A stretch of DNA of 64,000 nucleotides from Streptomyces alboflavus (GTDB lineage Bacteria; Actinomycetota; Actinomycetes; Streptomycetales; Streptomycetaceae). The stretch lies in assembly GCF_000716675.1 (NCBI RefSeq), contig NZ_JNXT01000031.1, positions 27,377 through 91,376 on the forward strand, in the 5' to 3' direction. The translations under genes and the position numbers were made by a program. Shown piece after piece: positions 52,733-61,663 of the stretch; position 1 is the stretch's first letter; every line of letters starts with the position of its first letter. The notes beneath the pieces were generated by a model that was not told the DNA's origin, did no database searches, and was given only the letters and a program-made list of their open reading frames with translations.

Positions 52733-53371
52733 TCACACGTCTCCCGCGATCGTGTTGCGCTCACTGGCCTGGACATAGACGAGGCCCTCGCCCTCGAAGC
52801 GGATCTGGAAGGCCTCGCCGCCGCCCTCTCCGATGAGCGTGCGGAAGGTCACGCCCGACTGGAAGCTCTGCTTGAGATCGCCCTGGTGCGCCACATACGC
52901 CCCCGGGTCCACATGGAGGGGGTACTGCTTCGTGACGCGCAGGATCACCGCCGGGCCGTCCGAGATCAGGGCCACCTGGCCCATGCCCTCGACGGTGGTG
53001 GTGAAGACGCCGTTGCCCTGCGTCGCGCCGCGCAGGCCCGTGAACGTCGTGCCCGTGCGCAGGCTCGCGTCGGCGCACAGGAGATTGCTCGACTCCACAT
53101 AGAGCTTCTCGCCCTGGAGCCCGACCAGGCTGATCTCCGTCGCGTGGTCGGCGAACCAGCACGTGCCGTGCCCCTTCACCTCCATCACCGTCATCTGCTC
53201 ATTGGTGAGGCGCCGCGTGACCATGCCGCGGATGCCCTCACCGCCCCCCGTCAGCTTCTTGAAGGTCATCGTGCCGTCGTAGGCGACCATCGAGCCGTTC
53301 TTTGCCTTGACGGCGTCGCCGGTCATGTCGACGGCGAGCATTCTGCTGCCCTGCAATCGGAACGTAGCCAC
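52733..53371 (-). CDS. AIM24-family protein, first of three
   Basis: The 212-residue protein reads [20 protein letters not shown] near its start and ends [20 protein letters not shown], the AIM24 form closest to the bacterial consensus. GTG at 53371 gives VATFRLQG; no strong ribosome site is seen, so the start is uncertain. It is divergent from the DUF3817 gene at 53527, with 155 bases between. Confidence 0.85.
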   Translation of the reverse strand: MATFRLQGSRMLAVDMTGDAVKAKNGSMVAYDGTMTFKKLTGGGEGIRGMVTRRLTNEQMTVMEVKGHGTCWFADHATEISLVGLQGEKLYVESSNLLCADASLRTGTTFTGLRGATQGNGVFTTTVEGMGQVALISDGPAVILRVTKQYPLHVDPGAYVAHQGDLKQSFQSGVTFRTLIGEGGGEAFQIRFEGEGLVYVQASERNTIAGDV

Positions 53372-53526
53372 GAAGGCGAAGGTATCCGCAGCGCGGTCCC
53401 CGGCGACAGGGTCGCCGACCCTGACCGGACCCCGGAAACTCCCCGAGGAGTCCCTGATGCCACAATGGGGGCGCTTGTGCATCCGTTCACAAGATCGACG
53501 CCGCCCCCGCGCCCCGAAGGTGACCC

Positions 53527-53871
53527 GTGGACATCAAGACCGCCTCCGCACTCCGCCGCCTCCGCCTGGTCTCCATTCCCGAGGCCGTGTCCTTCCTGCT
53601 GCTCATCGTCTGCTCGGTGCTGAAGCGGACCACGGACTTCAACGCCGTCCCGGCGATGGGCATGATCCACGGCCTGCTCTTCATCCTGTACGTCCTGTTC
53701 TGGCTCGACGCCTGGAACCGCACCAAGTGGGACGCCAAGACGGGCATCCTCTACTTCGTCCTCTCCGTGCTGCCCGCCGGTGGCTTCTTCGCCGACCGCA
53801 AGCTGAAGCGCGAGGCCGAGGCCGCGGTCATGGCCTCGCGCGCCCGCCGCGAAGGGGTCGTGAACGCGTGA
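53527..53871 (+). CDS. DUF3817 membrane protein
   Basis: The 114-residue protein has three membrane helices (about 17-34, 42-62 and 71-88) and the DUF3817 signatures [30 protein letters not shown] and [12 protein letters not shown]. Function is unknown. GAAGGTGA precedes the GTG. Its stop overlaps the start of the following gene by four bases, so the two are coupled. Confidence 0.9.
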   Translation: MDIKTASALRRLRLVSIPEAVSFLLLIVCSVLKRTTDFNAVPAMGMIHGLLFILYVLFWLDAWNRTKWDAKTGILYFVLSVLPAGGFFADRKLKREAEAAVMASRARREGVVNA

Positions 53872-54161
53872 TCGTCGCCTTCTCCGTGGCGCCGCTCGGT
53901 GTCGGCGAGGACGTGGGCGAGTACGTCGCCGACGCCGTCCGCGTCGTCCGCGAGTCCGGTCTGCCCAACCGGACCGACGCGATGTTCACCTCCATCGAGG
54001 GCGAGTGGGACGAGGTGATGGACGTCGTCAAGCGCGCCGTCGCCGCCGTCGAGGCACGGGCGCCGCGCGTCTCCGTCGTCCTCAAGGCCGACATCCGCCC
54101 GGGCGTGACGGACGGGATGACCTCCAAGGTCGAGACGGTGGAGCGCCACCTGTCCGCGTGA
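53868..54161 (+). CDS. MTH1187/YkoF-type thiamine-binding protein
   Basis: The 97-residue protein starts at GTG 53868, overlapping the DUF3817 stop. It has the ferredoxin-like DUF77 pattern ([37 protein letters not shown]) of small proteins that bind thiamine or hydroxymethylpyrimidine. Whether this one binds thiamine is not shown. A U-tract terminator ends the pair. Confidence 0.88.
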   Translation: MIVAFSVAPLGVGEDVGEYVADAVRVVRESGLPNRTDAMFTSIEGEWDEVMDVVKRAVAAVEARAPRVSVVLKADIRPGVTDGMTSKVETVERHLSA

Positions 54162-54189
54162 TCGCCGCGGCCGATCCGGCCGCCCCTTG

Positions 54190-54222
54190 AGCCCCCGCCG
54201 GGGAGACCCGGCGGGGGCTTTT
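54190..54222 (+). terminator. Terminator after the thiamine-binding gene
   Basis: AGCCCCCGCCGGG (54190-54202) and CCCGGCGGGGGCT (54207-54219) are exact complements with a GAGA loop and a T run. Confidence 0.95.
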
Positions 54223-54275
54223 CGCATGCCCACGCGCGGAGTGGCGCTTCCCCTGCCGAGCCACCGGACCCGTAC

Positions 54276-54336
54276 TTGAGCGACTGCTCAAACTCGCTGT
54301 AGATTGCCGCCCTGAGGGTTTGAGCAGTCGCTCAAA
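54276..54336 (+). promoter_or_regulatory. Promoter with twin TetR-type operators
   Basis: TTGAGCGACTGCTCAA (54276-54291) and TTTGAGCAGTCGCTCAAA (54319-54336) are palindromes with the same half-sites in opposite orientation. The first contains the -35 TTGAGC (54276-54281). TAGATT (54300-54305) is an 18-bp-spaced -10. The second site covers the start of transcription. The downstream operon ends in a tetR gene, the likely repressor. Confidence 0.85.
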
Positions 54337-54360
54337 CAGGGGTCTGCCTGGGGGTATGCG

Positions 54361-55131
54361 ATGAGCTACGGGAGTCCGCCGAGTCTGTACGTCGAGGCGC
54401 TGATCCGCGCCGACCTCGACACGCTGTGGGAGAGGACGCAGGAGCCCGCGTCCCACCAGCGCTGGGACCTGCGCTTCACGGAGATCGACTACCTGCCCGC
54501 CGAGCCGGGGGCACCACAGCGCTTCCGGTACGCGACGCGGGTCCTGCCCTTCCTCACGATCGCCGGGACCGGCGTCAGCGCCGGCGAGAAGCGCCGCCCC
54601 GACGGGACCCGGACATCGGCGCTCCGCTTCGCCTCGCCGCACCCGCTGTCGCTGCTCGCCGAGGGCAGCGGCTACTGGCGCTACGTACCGACGGCCGAGG
54701 GAGTCCGCTTCCTCACCGGCTACGACTACCGGCCGCGGTGGGGACGGGCGGGGGCGCTCGCCGACCGTTTCGCGCTGCGGCCGCTGATGAGCTGGGCGAC
54801 GGCCTGGTCCTTCGACCGGCTGCGGCTGTGGCTTGAGCGCGGGATCAGCCCCCGGCGGGGGCTCGCGCACGGCCTCTGCGAGGTCGCCGTCCGCGCACTG
54901 GTGGCCGTGGCGGCCGGACTCCTCGCCGGACCGGCGGCCGGGACGGTGCTCGCGCTGACGGCCGCGCTCGCCGCCGCGGTCCTCATGTGCGTCGTGCCGC
55001 CGTTGCCGACGACTCCGGCGGCGCGCCGCTGCCTGCGCACGCCCCCCGCGCCGGTACGCGCCCCACGCCTGCTCGACCGCCTCACCGCACCCGCCGACCG
55101 CCCGGCCGACTCCGAGGAGCAGCCCGCATGA
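54361..55131 (+). CDS. SRPBCC-fold protein with C-terminal membrane segments
   Basis: The 256-residue protein has an SRPBCC/START-like domain (SLYVEALIRADLDTLWERTQ, HQRWDLRFTEIDYLP, GYDYRPRWG) followed by hydrophobic helices at about 180-222. Such domains bind hydrophobic ligands. A Pro/Arg/Ala-rich end follows. It is the first gene of an operon with DUF4166 and tetR genes. Only a GGGGGT precedes the ATG. Function unknown; a lipid or aromatic ligand is a guess. Confidence 0.8.
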   Translation: MSYGSPPSLYVEALIRADLDTLWERTQEPASHQRWDLRFTEIDYLPAEPGAPQRFRYATRVLPFLTIAGTGVSAGEKRRPDGTRTSALRFASPHPLSLLAEGSGYWRYVPTAEGVRFLTGYDYRPRWGRAGALADRFALRPLMSWATAWSFDRLRLWLERGISPRRGLAHGLCEVAVRALVAVAAGLLAGPAAGTVLALTAALAAAVLMCVVPPLPTTPAARRCLRTPPAPVRAPRLLDRLTAPADRPADSEEQPA

Positions 55132-55808
55132 CGTCGATCTTCCGCACCGTGATGGGCGCCGACTTCGAGCGCCTGCACCCGGCGCTCCAGCGGCGTTTCT
55201 CCGTCGGGCTCGACAGCGGCGAGGCGTGCTTCGGGCAGGGCGTGATGGACCGGATCTGGCACGGGGGCAGCTTCGTGAAGCCGTTCCTCGCGGTCGGCGC
55301 GACCCGCAACATCCTCGTCCCGCGCGCGGGCCGGAACATCCCCTTCACCATCGAGAACGTGCCGTACGCCGACTCCTTCGGCCGTGAGACGGTGACCTTC
55401 GTGCGTACCTTCCAACTGCCCGGCAGGGCCCGGCGCTTCGACGCCCAGATGGTCCTCGGCCCCCGCGGCGACCGGGTGCTCGACTACCTGGGCACCCATC
55501 AGCACCTCGCGAGCGACCTGCACTTCTCCGCCCGGCCCGACGGGTCGCTCGTCATCCGGTCCGGGGCGCACCGGTTCCGGGAGGGCCCGGTGGACGTGCC
55601 CGTGCCCGACGTCATCGGCGGCGACGCGGAGGTGCGCGAGTCCTACGACGAACGGTCCGGCCGCTTCCGGATCCGGGTGCGGGTCGTGAACCGCTACTTC
55701 GGGCCGCTGTTCGGGTACGAGGGGTCGTTCGCGGCGGCGTACCGGGACGTACGGGAGTGCGGGGTGCGGGACGGGCTGCGGCCCGTGCGTGAGGAGGTGC
55801 GCGCGTGA
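55128..55808 (+). CDS. DUF4166 domain protein
   Basis: The 226-residue protein starts at ATG 55128, overlapping the SRPBCC stop, after GAGGAG. It has the DUF4166 features (FERLHPALQRRFSVG, GVMDRIWHG, FVRTFQLP, FGYEGSFAAAYRDV). Function of DUF4166 is unknown; it is often found with lipid or isoprenoid genes. It overlaps the tetR gene by four bases (GTGA). Confidence 0.88.
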   Translation: MTSIFRTVMGADFERLHPALQRRFSVGLDSGEACFGQGVMDRIWHGGSFVKPFLAVGATRNILVPRAGRNIPFTIENVPYADSFGRETVTFVRTFQLPGRARRFDAQMVLGPRGDRVLDYLGTHQHLASDLHFSARPDGSLVIRSGAHRFREGPVDVPVPDVIGGDAEVRESYDERSGRFRIRVRVVNRYFGPLFGYEGSFAAAYRDVRECGVRDGLRPVREEVRA

Positions 55809-56452
55809 GCCGCCCGCAGGCGGGGCCCGGGACGCGGGAGAAGCTCCTCGAAGGGGCCGTGCGGACGCTCACCGAGCAGGGGATCGCCAAGACGTCGGCG
55901 CGGAGCGTGGCGGCGGCCGCCGGGGTGAACCAGGCGCTCGTCTTCTACCACTTCGGGTCCGTCGACGAACTGCTCTCCGAAGCGTGCCGGTACGCGACGG
56001 AGCAGCGGGTCGGCCGCTATCGGGAGCGGCTCGCCGCGGTCTCCTCCCTCGGTGAACTGCTCGCCTTCGGCCGGGAGATGCACGAGGAGGAGCGGGAGGC
56101 GGGGCATGTGGCCGTGCTCGCCCAGCTGCTCGCCGGGGCACAGACGCAGCCGCGTCTCGCCGCAGCGACGGCCGCGGGCCTCTCCCTGTGGGTCACCGAG
56201 GTCGAGCAGGTCCTCGTACGCGTCCTCGGCTCGTCGCCCCTCGGCGACTTCACCGACCCCGCCGGCCTGGCACGCGCCGTCGCGGCGTCCTTCGTCGGCA
56301 TCGAGCTGTACGAAGGCGTCGACCGTGGCGGGGCGCTGCGGGCCCTGGACGCCCTGGACCAGCTGGGCGCACTGATCACAGCCCTGGACGAGCTGGGCCC
56401 CGTGGCCCAACGAGCAGTACGCCACCACCTGCGCCGCGCGACGCGCCCCTGA
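55805..56452 (+). CDS. TetR-family regulator, third gene of the operon
   Basis: The 215-residue regulator has the TetR helix-turn-helix (TREKLLEGAVRTLTEQGIAK, VNQALVFYHFGSVDELL) and a helical ligand-binding part. It starts at GTG 55805. As the last gene of the operon behind twin TetR-type palindromes, it probably represses its own operon. The ligand may be the compound handled by the two upstream proteins. Confidence 0.9.
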   Translation: MSRPQAGPGTREKLLEGAVRTLTEQGIAKTSARSVAAAAGVNQALVFYHFGSVDELLSEACRYATEQRVGRYRERLAAVSSLGELLAFGREMHEEEREAGHVAVLAQLLAGAQTQPRLAAATAAGLSLWVTEVEQVLVRVLGSSPLGDFTDPAGLARAVAASFVGIELYEGVDRGGALRALDALDQLGALITALDELGPVAQRAVRHHLRRATRP

Positions 56453-56958
56453 CGCCCCGGGCCGGGGGCCGGACTGCCCTTCCCCACACATCACAGTGGC
56501 CCTCGCCCTGGGCTGTGCCCACCCGTTCCGCCCTGCGGAACGCCTGCCCACAGAGGGGGCGGCAGCTGCAGCGAGGCTCCCCCGAGACCCGCTGCCGCCG
56601 AACAACCTCAGGCGGCGCAGGCGGCCCGAGGCTCGCGGCCGGGTGGAAACGGGTGGGCGGGTGGGAGAGATCCGCCGCGGAGCGGGCGGGCTACAGGCCA
56701 CAGCGGATGGGCGGACGCCAGGCGGCCTCAGGTGGCACAGGCGGCCCGAGGCCTGCGGTCGAGTGGAAACGGGTGGGCGGGTGGGAGAGATCCGCCGCGA
56801 AGCGGGCGGGAAAGGGCGGCCACCCAGGGGCACGGGGCGCCCCCCGTCCTCAAGCGAGCCGCAGGCAAAACCGCTCGCACGGACGCGTCCGGTTCGACAC
56901 GCCGACCAATCTCCACTTTTGTGAGGGTATCGGCCTGTTCGATCACCTGGAGGGCGCT
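56453..56958. repeat. Gene-free interval with 120-bp-spaced direct repeat
   Basis: This 506-base gap has no supported gene. Bases 56606-56690 and 56726-56810 are direct copies about 85 bases long at a 120-bp period, with few differences. An open frame of 142 codons crosses both because 120 is a multiple of three, but it is Arg/Gly-rich, has no ribosome site and looks like a by-product of the repeat. The sequence near 56930 holds no clear cslA promoter. Confidence 0.8.
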
Positions 56959-58761
56959 GTGCGGCCGGAGGGCTACGACTACGACACCCACAGCCGGCTC
57001 GCCGGACCGCTCACCGAGCCGGAGGGCGGCGCCGGCACCGGCACCGGCCACGCCGGTTACCGGGTGCAGTACCGGCCGCTCCTCGCCCGCGAGCCCCACC
57101 GAATACGCGCCCTCCTCCTGATGACGCTGGCCCCCCTCCTGACCGGCGCCCTGCTGGTGTACCTCGTCTGGCCCACCCACTGGACGGAACGTGAGGGCGG
57201 CGACCGCTGGCTGGTCGGCCTGGACGTGACGATGCTCGTCGCGATCGGCCTGATTGAGGTGTTCATGCTGGTCAACGTGGTGTCGATCGCGCACGCCACG
57301 ATGGTCGCCCGCGACCCCGTCCCGGTCGTGCCCGAGGAGGGCACCCGCGTCGCGTTCCTCACGACGTACGTACCGGGCAAGGAACCGCTCGCGATGGTGC
57401 GCGCCACCCTGGAGGGCGCCGTCCGGATACACCACACCGGCCCCCTGGACGTCTGGCTGCTCGACGAGGGCGACGACGACCAGGCGAAGGCGCTCTGCGA
57501 GGAGCTGGGCGTACGCCACTTCACCCGCCTCGGCGTCGCGGAGTGGAACCGGAAGAAGGGCCCCCACAAGACCCGCACCAAGCACGGCAACTACAACGCC
57601 TGGCTGGCCATGCACGGCGGCGACTACGACTTCTTCGCCTCCGTGGACACCGACCACGTACCGCTGCCGAACTTCCTGGAGCGGATGATGGGCTTCTTCC
57701 GCGACCCGGACGTGGCCTTCGTCGTGGGCCCGCAGGTGTACGGGAACTACGTCTCACCCGTCACCAAGGCCGCCGAGTCCCAGCAGTTCCTCTTCCACGC
57801 CCTGATCCAGCGCGCCGGCAACCGCTACCGGGCACCCATGTTCGTCGGCACCAACAACGTCGTGCGCATCGCCGCCCTGCGCCAGGTCGGCGGCCTCCAC
57901 GACTCGATCACCGAGGACATGGCCACCGGTTTCGAGCTGCACCGGCACAAGAACCCGGTCACCGGACGGCACTGGCGCTCGGTGTACACCCCGGACGTGC
58001 TCGCCGTGGGCGAGGGCCCGGCCTCCTGGACGGACTTCTTCACCCAGCAGATGCGCTGGTCGCGCGGCACCTACGAGACGCTGATCAAGCAGTACTGGAA
58101 GGCGCCGTTCACGATGCCTCCAGGGCGCCTCTTCTCGTACACGCTGATGCTCGTCTACTACCCGATGACGGCCGTCAACTGGCTGCTCGGCGCCCTCAGC
58201 TGCGTCCTTTTCCTGTGGTTCGGGGCCTCCGGCACCCAGGTCGCCGCCTCCGTGTGGCTGATGCTCTACAGCGACGCCGCCGCCCTGCAGATCGGGCTCT
58301 ACCTGTGGAACCGGCGCCACAACGTCTCGCCGCACGAACCCGAGGGCTCCGGCGGCCTGGCCGGGATGGCGATGTCCGCGCTGTCCGCGCCCATCTACGC
58401 CAAGTCGCTCGGCGCCGCCGCGCTGCGCCGCCCGTGCCGCTTCGTCGTCACCCCCAAGGGCGGCGGGGCCACCCCTGACCGGCTGCTCACCTTCCGCATC
58501 CATCTGTTCTGGGCGGTGGTGCTCGCCAGTTCGCTCGTCGCGTCGTTCGTGCTCGACCACACGCACGTCGCGATGCGGACCTGGGCGGTGCTCGCCCTGG
58601 CCATCTCGCTGGCGCCGGTCGCGGTGTGGTCCTTCACCGCGGTCCGCGAGCAGCGGGCCCGCAAGGCCGCCGCGGCCCTGCGGCGGCAGGACAGCGGCGC
58701 GGACACCGACGGCGAGCCGGAGCCCGCCTTCGCCACCGGCACGACGACTGGAGGTAACTGA
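56959..58761 (+). CDS. cslA: Cellulose synthase-like glycosyltransferase CslA
   Basis: CslA is a membrane GT2 enzyme that makes a beta-glucan at the hyphal tip in Streptomyces, together with GlxA. The 600-residue protein has membrane helices at about 50-100, then the catalytic domain with DTD (230-232), TED (318-320) and Q363-x-x-R366-W367, and helices from about 390 to 560. GTG at 56959 follows GGAGGG; the in-frame extension to the left reads through the repeat interval and is rejected. glxA follows after four bases. Confidence 0.95.
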   Translation: MRPEGYDYDTHSRLAGPLTEPEGGAGTGTGHAGYRVQYRPLLAREPHRIRALLLMTLAPLLTGALLVYLVWPTHWTEREGGDRWLVGLDVTMLVAIGLIEVFMLVNVVSIAHATMVARDPVPVVPEEGTRVAFLTTYVPGKEPLAMVRATLEGAVRIHHTGPLDVWLLDEGDDDQAKALCEELGVRHFTRLGVAEWNRKKGPHKTRTKHGNYNAWLAMHGGDYDFFASVDTDHVPLPNFLERMMGFFRDPDVAFVVGPQVYGNYVSPVTKAAESQQFLFHALIQRAGNRYRAPMFVGTNNVVRIAALRQVGGLHDSITEDMATGFELHRHKNPVTGRHWRSVYTPDVLAVGEGPASWTDFFTQQMRWSRGTYETLIKQYWKAPFTMPPGRLFSYTLMLVYYPMTAVNWLLGALSCVLFLWFGASGTQVAASVWLMLYSDAAALQIGLYLWNRRHNVSPHEPEGSGGLAGMAMSALSAPIYAKSLGAAALRRPCRFVVTPKGGGATPDRLLTFRIHLFWAVVLASSLVASFVLDHTHVAMRTWAVLALAISLAPVAVWSFTAVREQRARKAAAALRRQDSGADTDGEPEPAFATGTTTGGN

Positions 58762-58765
58762 CGCC

Positions 58766-60745
58766 ATGCCCTTTCGGCCCCCCGAGTTCTCCAAGCGCAC
58801 CAAGAAGATCGTCTTCGGCGTGGGCGCGGGCGCCGTGCTCATCGGCCTCAACGCCCCCGCCGCGGTCTCCTTCGCCGAGGAGAAGTACCACGAGTACAAG
58901 ATCTCCCGGCCCGGCTACATGAAGAAGTACGGGTCGTGGCAGCAGGTCGGCATTCCCGAGGAGTTCCGCACCAACGCCATCCACGCCGCCCTCCTGCACA
59001 CCGGGAAGGTCCTGATCGTCGCCGGGTCCGGGAACGAGCAGGAGAAGTTCGACGCCGGGTCCTTCGACACCGTCCTGTGGGACCCGGAGAAGAACACCTT
59101 CAAGAAGATCGAGACCCCCGAGGACTTCTTCTGCTCGGGCCACGCCCAGCTCCCCGACGGCCGTCTCCTGGTCGCGGGCGGCACCGCGCGCTACGAACTC
59201 CTCGACGGCGAGGTGGAGCGGGCCGGCGGCGGCATGCGGGTCAAGAACGAGAACCCGGACAAGCCCGTCGTCCTGAAGAAGGGCACCAAGTTCCGCTCGC
59301 CGTCCGGCGTCGAGTACGTCAGCCGGTTCGACGTGACGGTCCCCAAGGCCGAGCGGGACTTCGAGATCACGTACTCCAAGTCGGGCGCGATGCAGCCCTG
59401 GAAGACGAAGGTCGTCGCGAGCGAGGCCCGGGTCTTCGTGGAGGCCGTCCGCGAGGGCGCCCCCTCGGTCACGGAGAAGTCGGCGCAGTACGAGATCGAG
59501 GGGCTGACCGGCAAGGAGGCCGACAACACGTACGGCATCGCCGAGAAGCTCACCATGGACAAGCAGGACTTCCAGGGCATCAAGGCCGCCTACGAGTTCG
59601 ACCCGGTCGCGGAGAAGTACATCCCCGTGGAGCCGATGGACAAGGCCCGCTGGTACCCCACCCTGGTCGGCCTGGAGGACGGCCGGGTGCTCGCCGTGTC
59701 CGGGCTCGACGACGTCGGCGTCATCGACCCCGGCGACAACGAGATCTACGACCCGAAGACGAAGAAGTGGACCGACGGGCCCAAGCGCTACTTCCCCACC
59801 TACCCGGCGCTGTTCCTCACCAAGGGCGGCAAGCTCTTCTACCCCGCCTCCAACGCCGGTTACGGGCCCGCCAAGAAGGGCCGCGCGCCCGGCCTGTGGG
59901 ACCTGAAGACCAACAAGTTCGAGAAGGTGCCAGGCCTCACCGACCTCGACCAGACCGAGACGTCGGCGTCCGTGCTGCTCCCGCCCGCCCAGGACCAGAA
60001 GGTGATGATCCTCGGCGGCGGCGGGGTCGGCGAGTCCGAGAAGTCCACCAAGCGCACCGCCGTCATCGACCTGAAGGAGGACAACCCCACCTTCCGGACC
60101 GGGCCCGAACTGCCCCAGGGCACGCGCTACCTGAACAGCGTCCTGATGCCGGACGACTCGGTGTTCACCACCAACGGCTCGACCGACTACCGCGGCCGCA
60201 GCGCGAGCAACATCTTCAAGGCCCAGTTCTACGATCCGAAGGCCAACGCGGGCCGGGGCGCCTTCCGCCCCGCCGCCGACCCCAAGGTCGGCCGCAACTA
60301 CCACTCCGAGGCCCTGCTCCTGCCCGACGGGCGCGTCGCCACCTTCGGCTCCGACCCGCTCTTCGACGACGAGCAGAACACCAAGCTCGGCCACTTCGAG
60401 CAGCGCATGGAGATCTTCACGCCGCCGGCCCTGCACAAGTCCGGCAAGAACCGGCCCGTGCTCGGTGAGGGCCCCGGCGTGCTGCCCGCCGACGGCCGCG
60501 CGACCTTCCGCACCGCGCACCCGGAGAAGCTGGTCTCGGCCCGGCTCATGCGGCCGAGCGCCGTCACGCACACCACGGACGTGGAGCAGCGCTCGATCGC
60601 GCTCGGGCTCACCAAGGGGCCGGGCTCGGTGACGGTGGACGTGCCCCGTGAGGACGCGGCGCTGGTGCCGCCCGGCTGGTACATGCTGTTCGTGACGGAC
60701 GCGGCCGGGGCGTCGTCGGAGGCGAAGTGGGTGCACGTGAAGTAG
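58766..60745 (+). CDS. glxA: Copper radical oxidase GlxA
   Basis: GlxA is a galactose-oxidase-like mononuclear copper enzyme that acts on the glycan made by CslA and is needed for aerial growth and pellet formation in S. lividans. The 659-residue protein has an N-terminal membrane anchor (about 15-35), a kelch-type propeller and the Cys of the Tyr-Cys cofactor at C123 in FFCSGHAQLPDGR. A Trp near residue 296 (ARWYPT) and a NYHSEALLLPDGR copper-ligand segment are visible. GGAGG precedes the ATG. It is cotranscribed with cslA. Confidence 0.95.
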   Translation: MPFRPPEFSKRTKKIVFGVGAGAVLIGLNAPAAVSFAEEKYHEYKISRPGYMKKYGSWQQVGIPEEFRTNAIHAALLHTGKVLIVAGSGNEQEKFDAGSFDTVLWDPEKNTFKKIETPEDFFCSGHAQLPDGRLLVAGGTARYELLDGEVERAGGGMRVKNENPDKPVVLKKGTKFRSPSGVEYVSRFDVTVPKAERDFEITYSKSGAMQPWKTKVVASEARVFVEAVREGAPSVTEKSAQYEIEGLTGKEADNTYGIAEKLTMDKQDFQGIKAAYEFDPVAEKYIPVEPMDKARWYPTLVGLEDGRVLAVSGLDDVGVIDPGDNEIYDPKTKKWTDGPKRYFPTYPALFLTKGGKLFYPASNAGYGPAKKGRAPGLWDLKTNKFEKVPGLTDLDQTETSASVLLPPAQDQKVMILGGGGVGESEKSTKRTAVIDLKEDNPTFRTGPELPQGTRYLNSVLMPDDSVFTTNGSTDYRGRSASNIFKAQFYDPKANAGRGAFRPAADPKVGRNYHSEALLLPDGRVATFGSDPLFDDEQNTKLGHFEQRMEIFTPPALHKSGKNRPVLGEGPGVLPADGRATFRTAHPEKLVSARLMRPSAVTHTTDVEQRSIALGLTKGPGSVTVDVPREDAALVPPGWYMLFVTDAAGASSEAKWVHVK

Positions 60746-60763
60746 CGGCCCCCGCGGCGTGGG

Positions 60764-60794
60764 GGCGGGGTGGGACCGAGTGTCCCGCCCCGCC
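60764..60794. terminator. Terminator between glxA and comB
   Basis: GGCGGGGTGGGAC (60764-60776) pairs with GTCCCGCCCCGCC (60782-60794), one mismatch, serving the two convergent genes. Confidence 0.9.
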
Positions 60795-60797
60795 TCT

Positions 60798-61556
60798 TCA
60801 CTTGGCCGCGACGAACGCCCCGTGCGTGAGCACCGGCACCACCGCGCACGCGTCCAGCTCCGTCGCGATGGCCACGTCCTCCGCGTAGCCGCCGTCGGCC
60901 AGCTCCCGGCCCGAGGAGCAGGACGCCACCGCGTCCCCCACGTCCACCGCCGCGACGAACGCCGAAGCGGCCGACGCGGCCTCCGGGGACAGCGCCGTGC
61001 CGCCGCGGTCCCGCAGCGCGGTGATCACGGCCCCCGCGCCGAGCAGGTCCTCCAGGGCGGGCCGCAGCGTGCCGTCCGGCCAGCGCTCGCCCGAGGCGAT
61101 CACGCCGACGGGGTGCTCGGGGGTGCCGTGGCCCCGGTCCGCGAGCCACTGGCCGACGGCGGTCGCGTTGCGCAGCGACCCGGCGGCGATGTCCGCACCG
61201 CCCGCCGACGCGGCGATGGCCGAGCCGTTGGGCGAGGGCAGGACCAGGCGCGGGGCGAGCGGGGCGCGTCGCAGGGCGGCCGGGGACAGGGACCAGGGGC
61301 TGGCCTCGGTGACGGCCCTGCGGCCCACCGCGAGCCGGGCGTCCATCTGGCGGGCGAACGCCGTCGCGCTCTCGTCGCGCCACGGATACGGGAAGACCCG
61401 GGACCCGGACTCGACGGCGACCGACACCGACGTGGTGAACGACAGGACGTCGACGATCACCAGACTGGCGACGGCGGGCGCGAGGCGTTTCGCTCCGGCC
61501 GTGCCCCACTCGAACCGTACGCCGTAGCCCGCCTGCGAGAAGTCTTCACGCCCCAT
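60798..61556 (-). CDS. comB: 2-phosphosulfolactate phosphatase (ComB)
   Basis: ComB removes phosphate from 2-phosphosulfolactate in the coenzyme M/sulfolactate pathway in archaea; the bacterial homologues may act on other substrates. The 252-residue protein has the VIVDVLSFTTSVSVA, PSPNGSAIA, IASGERWPDG and DVGDAVASCSSG motifs typical of ComB. It lies between glxA and the GH6 gene on the opposite strand. No partner pathway gene is nearby. Confidence 0.88.
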   Translation of the reverse strand: MGREDFSQAGYGVRFEWGTAGAKRLAPAVASLVIVDVLSFTTSVSVAVESGSRVFPYPWRDESATAFARQMDARLAVGRRAVTEASPWSLSPAALRRAPLAPRLVLPSPNGSAIAASAGGADIAAGSLRNATAVGQWLADRGHGTPEHPVGVIASGERWPDGTLRPALEDLLGAGAVITALRDRGGTALSPEAASAASAFVAAVDVGDAVASCSSGRELADGGYAEDVAIATELDACAVVPVLTHGAFVAAK

Positions 61557-61663
61557 GCGCCCTCAGGCTGCCAGGTGGCCGGTGCCTTTGGCCAGCGTGG
61601 CCAAAGGCCTTTCCCGGTCCGCGAGTTGACCTCCACAGTCCGTCCACTCGATCATCAGATCGG

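Noticed and set aside
56496..56924. 142-codon ORF in the gap before cslA
   Set aside because: It runs through a direct repeat of 120-bp period, has no ribosome site and is Arg/Gly-rich; more likely a by-product of the repeat.
56188..56958. Upstream extension of cslA in the same frame
   Set aside because: It overlaps the tetR gene and the 120-bp repeat. The GTG at 56959 has a ribosome site and gives a normal protein.
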